A stretch of DNA of 64,000 nt from Nostoc piscinale CENA21. GTDB lineage: Bacteria; Cyanobacteriota; Cyanobacteriia; Cyanobacteriales; Nostocaceae. A program made the position numbers and the translations under genes. The stretch spans positions 6,263,525-6,327,524 of the forward strand of contig NZ_CP012036.1 of the NCBI RefSeq assembly GCF_001298445.1, in the 5' to 3' direction. The notes under the pieces are model-generated. The model saw only the letters and a program-made list of their open reading frames with translations. It was not told the DNA's origin and did no database searches. Shown here piece after piece: positions 1 to 8,403 of this stretch (position 1 is its first letter; every line of letters starts with the position of its first letter).

Positions 1-1030
1 CAATCTTAGTTGCCAGCTTCTTAAACGTCATCTTTTGGTAAACTGTATTCTTCAGTCTGCGGGTCATGACCCAAGTTGCAGCCTGACCACTAAACTCTAG
101 TAAATCTGGGTCAAACAAGGAATATCTCAGCCCGTTGTGTATGAAACTCCACGCAGCGATAGTTTGCCCGTCATAGCCTGCCTCGATGGTTATCTGTGAG
201 CCTACTAAGGTTCTAGTGCTTGGGTTGGCTGGGGCTTTCTCAGGTACAGGAATTGTAGGCTGAGACTGAGTAGATTCTTTCTTCTGTTCAGTGGCGATCG
301 CAGCATCAACTTGTTCCTTGCTTGGTTGATTTGGGCTGGCAGCGATAGTTCCTGGCTGTATCCACTCAATTTTCACGTTAATAATGCCAGGGGCTGCACC
401 ATTAGTTAATGCACTCCACGCCCCCGGTGTGAGGTCAATCTTCCGCGTGGGGTGTTCTCTAAGGGGTCTTGCTGCCCTACCGTTAACCACAGCAAAAGGG
501 CCACGGTCAACAACCTTCACCACAATAGATTTACCCGTAGTGAGATTAGTGACACGCATAGAGGCATACTTGTACTTGGTGTCAACCATAGCAGCAAACA
601 AGCCATTCCACTGTATGCGGTCGCCGTATGCCCCTATTTGCCCACCTTGGGTTGACTCCCCATAGCCGTAAGTAGATGCCTGTGCGTTTGCATAAATAAC
701 CTGTCCAGGCTGAGTCTCTAATTCAGGCTTACCAACGTGGCTTTCAGGGTTGGTGTTTACTGTGGTGGATATATCACTGATTCTTGGTGCTGGTTCGGTT
801 AACTGATCTAACCCATCTACTGACTCAATATATGCCAGAAACTTGTCCAACAATCTCTTATCAGGGTCACGTACCGTGAATGAACAGTTACTCTGTAGTG
901 TACCCTCGCCTAACTGGACGGTGGCGGAAACCAGCTTACCATCCCCAATCATAAAGGTTTCAGACTGTAGGCTACCGATCGCGCCGACAGTAACCTTTAG
1001 GTATGGTGCTAAGAGATTGGGGCTAGTCAT
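1..1030 (-). CDS. Phage baseplate hub protein with inserted RlpA-like double-psi beta-barrel, partial (3' end beyond window)
   Basis: The minus strand is open from an ATG at 1030 to the window edge, giving 343 codons without a stop. Residues 10-70 and about 270-343 look like the hub (gpD / late-control family) of contractile tails; the end contains GQAATWVMTRRLKN followed by a KKLATKI stretch, typical of this family. Between them, residues 112-224 match the RlpA double-psi beta-barrel: an AxASTYG start, RVTNL, the signature VVDRGPF (D175, R176), and KIDLTPGA. RlpA domains act on peptidoglycan, so the inserted domain may help the tail open the cell wall. A Pro/Glu/Gln-rich linker (residues 225-270) follows. 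The stop of the neighbouring LysM gene lies one base from this start, so the two are probably co-translated. The hub role is inferred from position and weak similarity; the barrel is clearer. Confidence 0.75.
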   Translation of the reverse strand, partial: MTSPNLLAPYLKVTVGAIGSLQSETFMIGDGKLVSATVQLGEGTLQSNCSFTVRDPDKRLLDKFLAYIESVDGLDQLTEPAPRISDISTTVNTNPESHVGKPELETQPGQVIYANAQASTYGYGESTQGGQIGAYGDRIQWNGLFAAMVDTKYKYASMRVTNLTTGKSIVVKVVDRGPFAVVNGRAARPLREHPTRKIDLTPGAWSALTNGAAPGIINVKIEWIQPGTIAASPNQPSKEQVDAAIATEQKKESTQSQPTIPVPEKAPANPSTRTLVGSQITIEAGYDGQTIAAWSFIHNGLRYSLFDPDLLEFSGQAATWVMTRRLKNTVYQKMTFKKLATKI

Positions 1031-1031
1031 A

Positions 1032-1433
1032 CTATGCAATCCATGAGATTAACTGCCACACCTGGTCAACATTGTTTGACAGGCGGGGCAGGTTTGCTTC
1101 TGCAATTGATTTCAGGTCTAAGTCTTCTATTAACTTGGTGGTGTCAACGCCTAACACTTTGGCAATGCTTTGCACTTCCCTGTCGGCTGCAATCTGGGTA
1201 AGGCGTGCCTTAACATCTTTCTCAGTGCTGGCAATTACCCTAGCCTGCTCTTCATCTAAAATCTTCTTAAGCTCTTCTCTGTCAGGGATTCGTATATTTT
1301 CCCCAATGGGCAGGTCATCAAATATATCTATTTTGTTTATCTGGGCAAACTCTCGCCAAGCCCTGTAATCATCCAATATATCGTTAGCCAGCTTAACTAA
1401 GGTATCACCCTGCTTTAACGGTACAGTACTCAT
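1032..1433 (-). CDS. LysM-domain phage tail protein
   Basis: This encodes 133 residues. The first 50 form a LysM-like module: GDTLVKLAN, then WREFAQINKI, then a LPIGENIRIP end. The rest is charged and probably helical, including a stretch rich in Ala, Glu and Lys. Small LysM proteins next to the hub (tail protein X, or the gp53-like proteins of contractile injection systems) sit in the baseplate and contact peptidoglycan or the spike complex. Its start overlaps the end of the upstream tube-connector gene by 4 bases, and the hub gene follows directly. The baseplate role is inferred from this order. Confidence 0.7.
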   Translation of the reverse strand: MSTVPLKQGDTLVKLANDILDDYRAWREFAQINKIDIFDDLPIGENIRIPDREELKKILDEEQARVIASTEKDVKARLTQIAADREVQSIAKVLGVDTTKLIEDLDLKSIAEANLPRLSNNVDQVWQLISWIA

Positions 1434-2185
1434 ATAGTGCGCCCTGCGGTAGTGAATTTGCCTCTACTGTATGTACCAACCACGCCTAACACTCTATCCT
1501 TTGAGTCACTAATAGTAACCACACCCATGTTGCTTACGGTTAACTTGTAATTACCGGAGCGCACAAGTTGAGCAACTGAAGCATTAAGTGACTTAAGTGT
1601 CTGACGCAAGTTGGCGCGTGCTTTGTTAATTGCCTCTGCCTTCTCTCTGTCAGTTAGTGGTTGCTCCTTACTGCTTGCTGCCTGCGTGCTTTGTGCTGGG
1701 GTTGCGGAAGACGAGGTGCTGGGGATTTGCATTAACTGGAGGTTAACGCGGGCGCTGGCAGGCTCACCACCAACCCATGCGGTTTCAGTCCAATCGATTT
1801 TGGTAATCACTGCTTGACCGAAGGTATTAGCACCCCAGGTAAATGTGACTGGACTAGGTGCATACTTGCCACGCGTCGGGTTGGCAACCATCAAGCTTTG
1901 CAGTGAATCCAGCAATGGTCTAATTGACTTGCCACGGCTGTAACTCTCTAAAATCAAATTATTGAGGTCTAGGGTTAAGCCAGTGGTGTACTGGTAGCTT
2001 AATGATGGCAAGGAGGTAAGGGCGCTTGCACCTTCCTTATATATGGCGCGGCGGTTAAATGATTTGCTCTCCGGGTTGTAAAGGAATGTGTAGACATCCT
2101 TCCCTAAGTTATTGACTAGCCGCGCCGTGGCTAACTCATTCTGCCCTACAGCAGGTAGTGAGTTTAAAACTGAAGTGTTAACCAT
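1430..2185 (-). CDS. Phage tail tube initiator / baseplate connector protein (contractile-injection-system tube-like)
   Basis: This is a 251-residue protein. Residues 15-155 contain NLGKDVYTFLYNPES, an ordered beta-rich region, PSPVTFTWGANTFGQAVITKID and a closing VNLQLMQIP. This resembles the N-terminal domain of proteins that sit between the inner tube and the hub in contractile tails (XkdP-like, or the LysM-bearing tube initiator of injection systems). Here the LysM part is not at the C-terminus; it is encoded by the separate next gene. The C-terminal 80 residues are a charged linker with a short beta-rich end. The stop overlaps the LysM gene and the start abuts the tape-measure stop, so translation is coupled. 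Family assignment is by pattern, not by search. Confidence 0.6.
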   Translation of the reverse strand: MVNTSVLNSLPAVGQNELATARLVNNLGKDVYTFLYNPESKSFNRRAIYKEGASALTSLPSLSYQYTTGLTLDLNNLILESYSRGKSIRPLLDSLQSLMVANPTRGKYAPSPVTFTWGANTFGQAVITKIDWTETAWVGGEPASARVNLQLMQIPSTSSSATPAQSTQAASSKEQPLTDREKAEAINKARANLRQTLKSLNASVAQLVRSGNYKLTVSNMGVVTISDSKDRVLGVVGTYSRGKFTTAGRTI

Positions 2186-4107
2186 TAAGCCTCCACAGTT
2201 ACCGTGCGGGACTGTGTATATCTTGCATATTCCAATTCAAGGTAGTTCATCACATTCTCTGCAATCTCCTGTGCATTGGTGGCTGCGGTGTAGATATTCA
2301 GCGAACCTACGCTAAATCCACCTCTATTAGCCATCAGGGCGCGCTGCTGACCTAGTGTGAGTATTGCCTCACTAGAGTTGGCTATGACTGGTGTAGAGCC
2401 AGGGGGAGACTGCTGTGCCTCTCTTACTAAGCCTGAGAGTAAGCCAGGATTACCGTTAGCAAAGTTGGGTATAATACCAGTGCGCGCGGTTTCAGCCTTA
2501 CCACCTACACCTGGAATCTTGGAAATAAGGTCATTAAACCAAGTGGCTACATTGTTGAAAAAGCCAGTAACGGCTGTAGTAACTTCATTCCACTTATTGG
2601 AGACTGCGCTGGTTAATGATTTCCAGTTGGCTACTACTACAGCTAATAGACCTGTTATAGCAATCGCAATACCCGCGCCGAGTAATCCTATACTGGCAAT
2701 AACTGGTGCAACCAGGGCAGCAGCAGCCGCAGTGACTGAAGCTAGTATTGCTATTCCTAAGAGCTTCACAAAGCCTGATAATACCTGCTCCCAGTCAAGG
2801 GTAGACAGAAACTTACCAATACCAATAAACAGTCCGCCAGCCAGTGATACCGTAGCTTTGAGGATTGCACCAAAGTCTAGGGCGTTGAAGAATCTCAAAC
2901 CTTCGTTAATTACTAAGGCTAACCCAACTCCTATAGCCCCAAATACAGCTGACCAGTCCATGCCCGCAGCTTGAGTGAAGATGCTATTAACAAATGCACC
3001 TATTCTTGTACCAATATTATCCAGATTAAGGTATTTAAGGATTGCCCCGGTGTCTACGCCGAATCCCGCATCAAACCCATCTAATATTAGAGATAAAAAA
3101 TCTTGTAAGTTTCTAATCTTATCGTTGAAGGAAATTATAGTGGTGCGGAGGGCTAACATTGGGTCAATTGCCTGCACACCCAAAGCTTCTAATAGCTTGC
3201 CTATAGTACTGAGAAGTCCGTCCTGACCAATCAGCAGTAGTAAGCTGTCGTTAAATGCTGATAATGCTGATTGACTACCAGTAGCTGTTTTGTTTAAGTC
3301 ACGGGAGAATCCAAACAAACCAGTGAGAGGGTCGAACAAGTTAGAAACAAAGCTTGAGGTAAGCCCGGCAATAGAGTTTGATTGTGCCTTAAGAACCTCA
3401 TCTGGGATTTGAGCAGCCTTCTTAAATATTTCTAATCTCTGCTGTACTGTAAGCTTACGAATATCTCCACCAAGCTTATCTACCTCAGCGAACAGAGCGG
3501 TGCGGAATGTATTATTCTTCTGGAAGAAATCATTGCCCATGAGCTCTGCCTTGGTAGCAGTACCACCTAAGAATTTGGATAAGGCTTGCGCGCCCTCAGC
3601 ACTTGATTTACTAGCATTCTGCGACAGCTGTGTGCCATAAGTAGATATAGCTTCTAATTCTTTCTGTAGCTTCTCAGGGTTAATAGCACCATTGACTTCC
3701 CTGATTGCGGGAATTACATCATCTACGATCGCCTTGCCAAAGTCTACATAGTCACTGGTAGTGCCGGGGAGGACGGAAGCAACCTTAGATATTCTCTCGG
3801 AAAACTGGTCAACAAAGTCTGTAGCTTGCTGGAAGTTAAGCCCAGTCAGCTTCATAATGTTGCCAGCAACGGTAATTGTCTCGGTCTGTGCCTTTACTGC
3901 ACCCTTCAACCCATCGGTAAGCCTGCCAATTACGCTTGTTACCGCGCCCAGACCAACCTCTAACCCCTTAACTAGGAGAGTAGAGTTAATAGCAGCCTTC
4001 TGTATTGCACCACCCAGCCTACTCTCAATCTGGTTAGCCAACTGGGAGACTACCGGGGCGGCTTGATTATTCGCTTGTAGCGTTATTACTACTGTATTTC
4101 CTGCCAT
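2185..4107 (-). CDS. Phage tail tape measure protein
   Basis: This is a 640-residue protein lying directly after the tail-assembly-chaperone pair, the usual place for a tape measure. It is largely helical and Ala/Ile/Leu rich. There is a strongly hydrophobic stretch at about residues 450-500 (several ALVAPVIASIGLLG-type segments), as in tape measures that form or cross a membrane channel. By the usual rule of about 0.15 nm per residue it would set a tail of roughly 0.1 micrometre, which suits a short to medium contractile tail. The N-terminus (residues 1-40) is Gln/Asn rich. No muramidase or peptidase domain was recognised. It overlaps the second chaperone frame by 19 bases. Confidence 0.8.
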   Translation of the reverse strand: MAGNTVVITLQANNQAAPVVSQLANQIESRLGGAIQKAAINSTLLVKGLEVGLGAVTSVIGRLTDGLKGAVKAQTETITVAGNIMKLTGLNFQQATDFVDQFSERISKVASVLPGTTSDYVDFGKAIVDDVIPAIREVNGAINPEKLQKELEAISTYGTQLSQNASKSSAEGAQALSKFLGGTATKAELMGNDFFQKNNTFRTALFAEVDKLGGDIRKLTVQQRLEIFKKAAQIPDEVLKAQSNSIAGLTSSFVSNLFDPLTGLFGFSRDLNKTATGSQSALSAFNDSLLLLIGQDGLLSTIGKLLEALGVQAIDPMLALRTTIISFNDKIRNLQDFLSLILDGFDAGFGVDTGAILKYLNLDNIGTRIGAFVNSIFTQAAGMDWSAVFGAIGVGLALVINEGLRFFNALDFGAILKATVSLAGGLFIGIGKFLSTLDWEQVLSGFVKLLGIAILASVTAAAAALVAPVIASIGLLGAGIAIAITGLLAVVVANWKSLTSAVSNKWNEVTTAVTGFFNNVATWFNDLISKIPGVGGKAETARTGIIPNFANGNPGLLSGLVREAQQSPPGSTPVIANSSEAILTLGQQRALMANRGGFSVGSLNIYTAATNAQEIAENVMNYLELEYARYTQSRTVTVEA

Positions 4108-4364
4108 TCTACCCCTTCTGCCCAGTATGGCTTGCTGCTGTTAACCTTATTCTGCTTTTCCTTCAAATTACGCCACGTAAGGGCATGATATAGTGCGTCA
4201 TCTAACTGCATGTCTAGCATCTGGTAGTAAGTTTGGCTTAGATACTCACCAGTGCAAACCATTAGTAGATGTAGCAAATCCTCAAGTGTCATTGCTGGCA
4301 GTGACTGCACCTTGACTATTAAGTCTTGCTTGTAAAGAGTCAAAGACATCTCGAAAGCATTCAA
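4089..4364 (-). CDS. Tail assembly chaperone, second frame (probable frameshift extension)
   Basis: This open frame of 91 codons overlaps the 3' end of the upstream frame (4282-4692) over 83 bases and lies immediately before the tape measure. Its first possible codons are a TTG at 4364 and an in-frame ATG at 4349. Two overlapping small genes between tube and tape measure are the hallmark of the G/GT-type tail assembly chaperone, in which some ribosomes change frame to make a longer protein. The downstream frame begins one base after the upstream codons, so fusion needs a +1 or -2 shift rather than the -1 shift of lambda. I saw no obvious slippery heptamer. It could instead start on its own at the ATG. 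Confidence 0.6.
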   Translation of the reverse strand: MNAFEMSLTLYKQDLIVKVQSLPAMTLEDLLHLLMVCTGEYLSQTYYQMLDMQLDDALYHALTWRNLKEKQNKVNSSKPYWAEGVEWQEIQ

Positions 4365-4692
4365 GGGCTTTCACCACCCTCTCACAGTCTTCAAAATCTA
4401 CATCAATCAATTCGTCAAAACTTACCTTGTTAGCATTACCAAACTTGGTAACGCAGAGACTAGCCAGCTTTAATGCAGTAAATGCAGTGGTGACATATTC
4501 AGGGTCTGCGGTTGACTTCCAGCTATCAATTAATAGTAATTGCCGGGTGCGCGGCTTACGCATCTCCACTGGAGTGCCATCAGATAGGTTGAAGGATACA
4601 GTGCCAGCTTCATCGTCGTATTGCACGGCAAAAGTCTTAGGAGCCTCAATGACTTGCTTAGGCTCCTCGACTGTAGTAACTTTGCGTACCAT
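4282..4692 (-). CDS. Phage tail assembly chaperone, first frame
   Basis: This encodes 136 residues and sits between the tail tube gene and the tape measure. It shares its start base with the tube gene's stop (4692). The protein is acidic, with a beta-rich N-terminal half (TVSFNLSDGTPVEMRKPRTRQLLLIDSW) and a helical C-terminal half that counts and binds in related chaperones (SFDELIDVDFEDCERVVKALECFRD has this character). In long-tailed phages such a protein coats the tape measure during tail assembly and is absent from the finished particle. The function is inferred from gene order, size and the overlapping second frame. No direct sequence motif proves it. Confidence 0.65.
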   Translation of the reverse strand: MVRKVTTVEEPKQVIEAPKTFAVQYDDEAGTVSFNLSDGTPVEMRKPRTRQLLLIDSWKSTADPEYVTTAFTALKLASLCVTKFGNANKVSFDELIDVDFEDCERVVKALECFRDVFDSLQARLNSQGAVTASNDT

Positions 4693-5168
4693 TATTTGTA
4701 CTCTACCTGCTCTACTCTAAATTCGATGGTTAGTTTGGCAACCTGCGCGCCGTCCGCAGTGTCAACGTTGTCAGCACACATCCAGCTAACTAAGTCACAG
4801 CCTGAACACTCCCAAGCTTTAGTACCTCTAAAGGTGTTAGACTCATTACCTGTGGCTGTTTTTAACATTGGGCGGGCGCGGAAACTGAATTTAGACCCAT
4901 CTTCCTTAGTCTTAAGGAAGTCAATGATTGTTTGGTCTTTTTCAGGGTCGTGGGGCTTAGAGATGGTGATATTCTGGTAACTTTTAAGACCGCCTTCTAC
5001 ATATCGTTTGTTATTAGAGAGTCCGTCATTAAACTCTGCTGCACTACGGGTAAACTTCACACCAGAGAATGTGGTGAAGTACACCGGGGAGCCGTCAACT
5101 GAAATACCCTCAACAGTGAGAAGGTAATCGCTATTGGCAATGGGGTTAATGTTGTCTAAACGAGGCAT
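4692..5168 (-). CDS. Phage tail tube protein
   Basis: This encodes 158 residues directly downstream of the sheath gene, where the inner tube protein of contractile tails is found. The sequence is beta rich and begins with NPIANSDYLLTVEGI, then GVKFTRSAAEFNDGLSNNKRYVEGGLKSYQNITISKP, a pattern shared with cyanophage and T4-like tube proteins. The C-terminal LTIEFRVEQVEY strand would close the hexamer barrel. A second part (residues 85-135) with two cysteines is probably a loop insertion. The protein would stack in rings inside the sheath and carry the DNA channel. Confidence 0.75.
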   Translation of the reverse strand: MPRLDNINPIANSDYLLTVEGISVDGSPVYFTTFSGVKFTRSAAEFNDGLSNNKRYVEGGLKSYQNITISKPHDPEKDQTIIDFLKTKEDGSKFSFRARPMLKTATGNESNTFRGTKAWECSGCDLVSWMCADNVDTADGAQVAKLTIEFRVEQVEYK

Positions 5169-5178
5169 TATTTAGTTC

Positions 5179-6654
5179 CTATGCTTGCTCAAGGGTTGTT
5201 ACGTCAATTTGCTCTTGATTCAGTGGTAACGTGCCAATAGACACCTTGATGGTGTTAATGAGCAGCTTTTCAAGTGCTGGAGATGTGACTACATAAACTT
5301 CCATAATCACGTTGCCCTGAGAAAGCAGCGCAGGCGTATTGTTCTCAAAGTCGCATTTAACTTCAAATGCCTCTACAGGTGTAGCTCCAAACAGTGCCTT
5401 ACCACGCCAGATGCTTTCTAATGCAGCACTAGCGGTTTGGCTCATCGCGTTGAGCAAAATGCCATAACCATCAATTGCAGTGAATAGGAAGTTGTCAAAG
5501 CCCCGGCGCAGCGTACCGTTGATGGTATTCATAATGACGCGCTGGGAAACTTGCTTATACAGGTCATCACTAGCGCGAGTACGCATACCCCAAATCACTA
5601 CACCCTTGTTGCGTAAGTTGCGAATCACATTAATACCACTAGGGTTTAAAGTGTCTTGAACTTGGGTGTTGATTCTGGTGACTACATCTAATACACCCTG
5701 GATTGGGTATTGTGCGCCCGCAGGTGGTTCCTGGAATCCCTGTTCCTTATATCTGAGTGTGGCTATGGCCGCAACAGCTGCTGATGGAGCTACAGTTGCG
5801 TTTTCCAAGTCAGTAAGGTAGGGCCAGTAGAATGCTAAATGACCCTGCGGCGAAACATACAACTCACCTTCAGTCTTAGCTTGTGCTGGTGTTAAGCCGG
5901 GGCCAGAGTCCACTAGTGCAACCCAATCAAACAACTCATCACTAGCCAAGGCGTGCATTGCATTACCAACTGCCAGGCGATCGCTTTGAGCAGTTAGAAG
6001 CATAAAAGCATCTGGGCAAATAAGGAACCCCTGTGGCCACTCATCTGCTGCATCAAAGCTATTCTCTATTGCATAAACATAATCCGCTGCTATTGGTGTA
6101 GTGGGGGTAGCGGCGGCTTGAGTTAAGTTAGCTGTGGTGGCTGTGAGAGTGAAAGTTACACTGGGAACGCGGGAGCGTACAAATACTCTAGAAGTAGCAG
6201 AGCCAGGTGTGGCTACAACAGCGGCAGATACAGTAGAGTTTGCATTGATTGCAGCCAGCACACCATCAGCTACGTTTTGTAGTGTAGGTGTAGGAGATGC
6301 GGGGGCGGTGTATGTTACTGCCGTACCATTAATAGTGACTGTGTATGCACCAGCCGCAGCAGTAGCAATGGTAATCTCATTACGCTGGGCGATTTGGGTA
6401 CGTACAAAGTACAAAATGCCCCGGCGGTTGTTGCGGAAGAATAGTTTTACTTCATCAGTGCTGGGGGACGACCCGAAGACATTAGTAAAGTCCGCGAGGC
6501 TAGTTACCTGGGTGGGATTATTGAAGTTGCCAGTTGCCCCGGAGCCAATCATGTAGGTGTGGCTATGAGAGGCAATCTCTAAGTTCCTATATCCCTGGGT
6601 CGTTTCTGTAACACGAACGCCGGGAGACAGGAATGAACTGAAGACATTAACCAT
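5179..6654 (-). CDS. Phage contractile tail sheath protein
   Basis: This is a 491-residue protein with the typical sheath N-terminus SPGVRVTETTQ followed by TYMIGSGATGNFNNP and an FRNNRRGILYFVRT strand. The middle (residues 85-170) is a Thr/Ala-rich beta domain inserted before the conserved core. The C-terminal part (residues about 340-490) includes GVVIWGMRTR, NTINGTLRRGFDNFLF and an ending MEVYVVTSPALEKLLINTIKVSIG, the hallmarks of the sheath handshake domain. Sheath subunits wrap the tube and contract to drive it into the cell. It is the clearest evidence that this prophage is of the myovirus type. Confidence 0.88.
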   Translation of the reverse strand: MVNVFSSFLSPGVRVTETTQGYRNLEIASHSHTYMIGSGATGNFNNPTQVTSLADFTNVFGSSPSTDEVKLFFRNNRRGILYFVRTQIAQRNEITIATAAAGAYTVTINGTAVTYTAPASPTPTLQNVADGVLAAINANSTVSAAVVATPGSATSRVFVRSRVPSVTFTLTATTANLTQAAATPTTPIAADYVYAIENSFDAADEWPQGFLICPDAFMLLTAQSDRLAVGNAMHALASDELFDWVALVDSGPGLTPAQAKTEGELYVSPQGHLAFYWPYLTDLENATVAPSAAVAAIATLRYKEQGFQEPPAGAQYPIQGVLDVVTRINTQVQDTLNPSGINVIRNLRNKGVVIWGMRTRASDDLYKQVSQRVIMNTINGTLRRGFDNFLFTAIDGYGILLNAMSQTASAALESIWRGKALFGATPVEAFEVKCDFENNTPALLSQGNVIMEVYVVTSPALEKLLINTIKVSIGTLPLNQEQIDVTTLEQA

Positions 6655-6659
6655 TATTT

Positions 6660-7310
6660 TTACGGAGTAAGAATTATTGTGTTGTCAAGCTTATAGGTGT
6701 TGTTATTGGTGGTATCAAAACCTTGCTGGGCTTTATTTACCTTTATAGTTATCTGATCTACCTGTGGCTCTTCCCCTAAATCAAAGAAGCCGGGGGAGGT
6801 GAGGTCTTCTGCATCAGCCAGTGTGGTAACTCTGAATGTAGCCTCAAAGCTAAAGTTGGCACTTAATAGCCAATTCCTGTCTTCATCCTCTGTGTTGGAT
6901 AGAGTTACTGTGTCCGGTTCCTGAAACGGTAGAAACTGGGTAAATTCGACGCTGGGACGCTGTATTAGTGCTAGTACCTGAATGTTAGCCACCACTGCCT
7001 CTACAGCCTTTAGTGGCAGGCTTTCAATAGGCAAATCACCTCTGAATATCCAAGTTACTCGGTACGGGAAGCGGGCGCTGGCTACTACGCCATTGTTGCC
7101 CTCTCTCTGCGTGACATACTCCTGCACTGGTAACTCTATTGCAGTATTAGCTGGAATGTTGGAAGCGCCGCGCGCATAATACAGCACGTCAGGTGCGTCC
7201 GAATCCCACCTATATATAGAGACATTATTTGTGATGAAAGTTCTGATAGCCTCGCGGGCAAGTATGATATTCACCGCCTGTCGGCCTCCTGTCTCAACAC
7301 TAGAATCCAC
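6660..7310 (-). CDS. Phage tail terminator / head-tail joining protein, putative
   Basis: This encodes 216 residues and is placed between the connector genes and the sheath. It begins with a helical AREAIRTFITNNVSIYRWDSD and continues with alternating beta strands, for example FPYRVTWIFRGD and ANFSFEATFRV. This size and place are usual for tail terminator or neck proteins that cap the tube and join it to the head. I do not recognise a specific family. It overlaps the upstream gene by 40 bases in another frame, which again suggests coupled translation. Confidence 0.5.
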   Translation of the reverse strand: MDSSVETGGRQAVNIILAREAIRTFITNNVSIYRWDSDAPDVLYYARGASNIPANTAIELPVQEYVTQREGNNGVVASARFPYRVTWIFRGDLPIESLPLKAVEAVVANIQVLALIQRPSVEFTQFLPFQEPDTVTLSNTEDEDRNWLLSANFSFEATFRVTTLADAEDLTSPGFFDLGEEPQVDQITIKVNKAQQGFDTTNNNTYKLDNTIILTP

Positions 7311-7744
7311 CGCGTTGGGTCGTTGTCTGCTAGGTATATTAAATTGTGGAAGTAAGCGCCAATTGTCTTAGTAGTTGGGTTAGTGTATGCGACAGTGCCA
7401 TTGGGGTTAAGTGGTGGATCAATCACGTACACGGTCTTTAAAGTACCAGGCACTACAAAGAATGATTTAGGGAATATGCGGGGGATTTCTACTTGTGTAT
7501 CGCTGGCAGTTATAAACAACTGGTCTGAACCTTCAGTGCCTACTTGTAAGTTCACTAGCCGGGGCGCGACATTAGTAATATATGGCTTAGGGGTTATTAG
7601 GTAATCAGCTATCGTAGATGTGCGGCTGGTGTGATTACTAAAGATCTGCCTTACCAGCAAGTTCTTACGCTGTGGCAGCCCTAATTTCTCTTCCAGTCCT
7701 GCCAATTTAGCTTCAACACCTGCCAGCTTCTCATAGAGTGACAT
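7271..7744 (-). CDS. Conserved phage structural protein of unknown function
   Basis: This encodes 157 residues. Residues 1-22 form a short heptad-like helix (LYEKLAGVEAKLAGLEEKLG), followed by a beta-rich body with many Thr, Pro and Ile. It overlaps both neighbours by a few bases in the head-to-tail joining block, so it is probably a particle component such as a neck or decoration protein. No known motif was seen, and I assign no molecular function. Confidence 0.5.
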   Translation of the reverse strand: MSLYEKLAGVEAKLAGLEEKLGLPQRKNLLVRQIFSNHTSRTSTIADYLITPKPYITNVAPRLVNLQVGTEGSDQLFITASDTQVEIPRIFPKSFFVVPGTLKTVYVIDPPLNPNGTVAYTNPTTKTIGAYFHNLIYLADNDPTRWILVLRQEADRR

Positions 7745-8051
7745 ATAACCGCCTTAATTCATTCCTTAATCGTTGCTCGGCTAGTGGGATGGATTTACCA
7801 TAAAGCCCGACGCGGCGCGACACTATGTCAGCGTAAGGTACGTTATTAGTGATAAACAGTTCACGGCGCTGTGGCGTAACAGTCCAGCCGGCACGCATCC
7901 TACCAGACCTTACAGGAGTAGCCGCGCGGATTCTATTCTGCGCCCAGTCTGAGGTGTTATCGATGGCTTGCGTGACTATCTTATTGCTAATATCACGCTC
8001 AAAGATTCTACCCCTGAACGTGATTTTAGAAGTAATCATGTTGCTTACCAA
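7731..8051 (-). CDS. HK97 gp10-like phage tail/neck protein, putative
   Basis: This encodes 106 basic residues. The segment SDWAQNRIRAATPVRSGRMRAGWTV is the characteristic core of the HK97 gp10 family, in which a helix precedes a TPVRSGxMRxGW turn and a beta strand. NNVPYADIV follows, also typical (NxxxYAxxxE in the family). These proteins sit at the head-tail interface. It overlaps the upstream gene by 7 bases and the downstream gene by 14 bases. Confidence 0.7.
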   Translation of the reverse strand: MVSNMITSKITFRGRIFERDISNKIVTQAIDNTSDWAQNRIRAATPVRSGRMRAGWTVTPQRRELFITNNVPYADIVSRRVGLYGKSIPLAEQRLRNELRRLYVTL

Positions 8052-8398
8052 TAGTTATGGTTTGAACCACTACCTGTGTGGACATACCTATTCTTCAGTA
8101 CCCTTATGCCTAAGATGGTTCCCAACTCAAGTAGCAAGGTATATCCCGACATCTTTAACTGTCTAGTGTGGTATTTATAGTCCAACTTTGTACCCCGGCT
8201 CTCGGCAACGTAATTATCCTCACGTACCTGAATTAGCTGGGTATCTATGGTTTCTAGTTGGGACAGAATTTCAGCCACGCGGTCAACCACAGCCTGAGTG
8301 AAATCAGCCTGTAGCTGAGTGCGAGTTAAATTCTGGAACTGAGCGTACCCGCATAAAAGCTCAATACGCTCAATTTGGTCTTGACTGAGTACAGCCAT
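8045..8398 (-). CDS. Phage head-tail connector protein, putative
   Basis: This encodes 117 mostly helical residues and lies immediately after the capsid gene, where head completion or adaptor proteins are found. The central helix QADFTQAVVDRVAEILSQLETIDTQLIQVRED is long and amphipathic. A basic Tyr-rich C-terminal tail follows. No family motif is recognised, so the role rests on position and size. Confidence 0.5.
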   Translation of the reverse strand: MAVLSQDQIERIELLCGYAQFQNLTRTQLQADFTQAVVDRVAEILSQLETIDTQLIQVREDNYVAESRGTKLDYKYHTRQLKMSGYTLLLELGTILGIRVLKNRYVHTGSGSNHNYW

Positions 8399-8403
8399 GT
8401 TTT

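Noticed and set aside
384..6556. Plus-strand open frames across the structural genes
   Set aside because: They are antisense shadows of well supported minus-strand phage genes and lack their own start signals.
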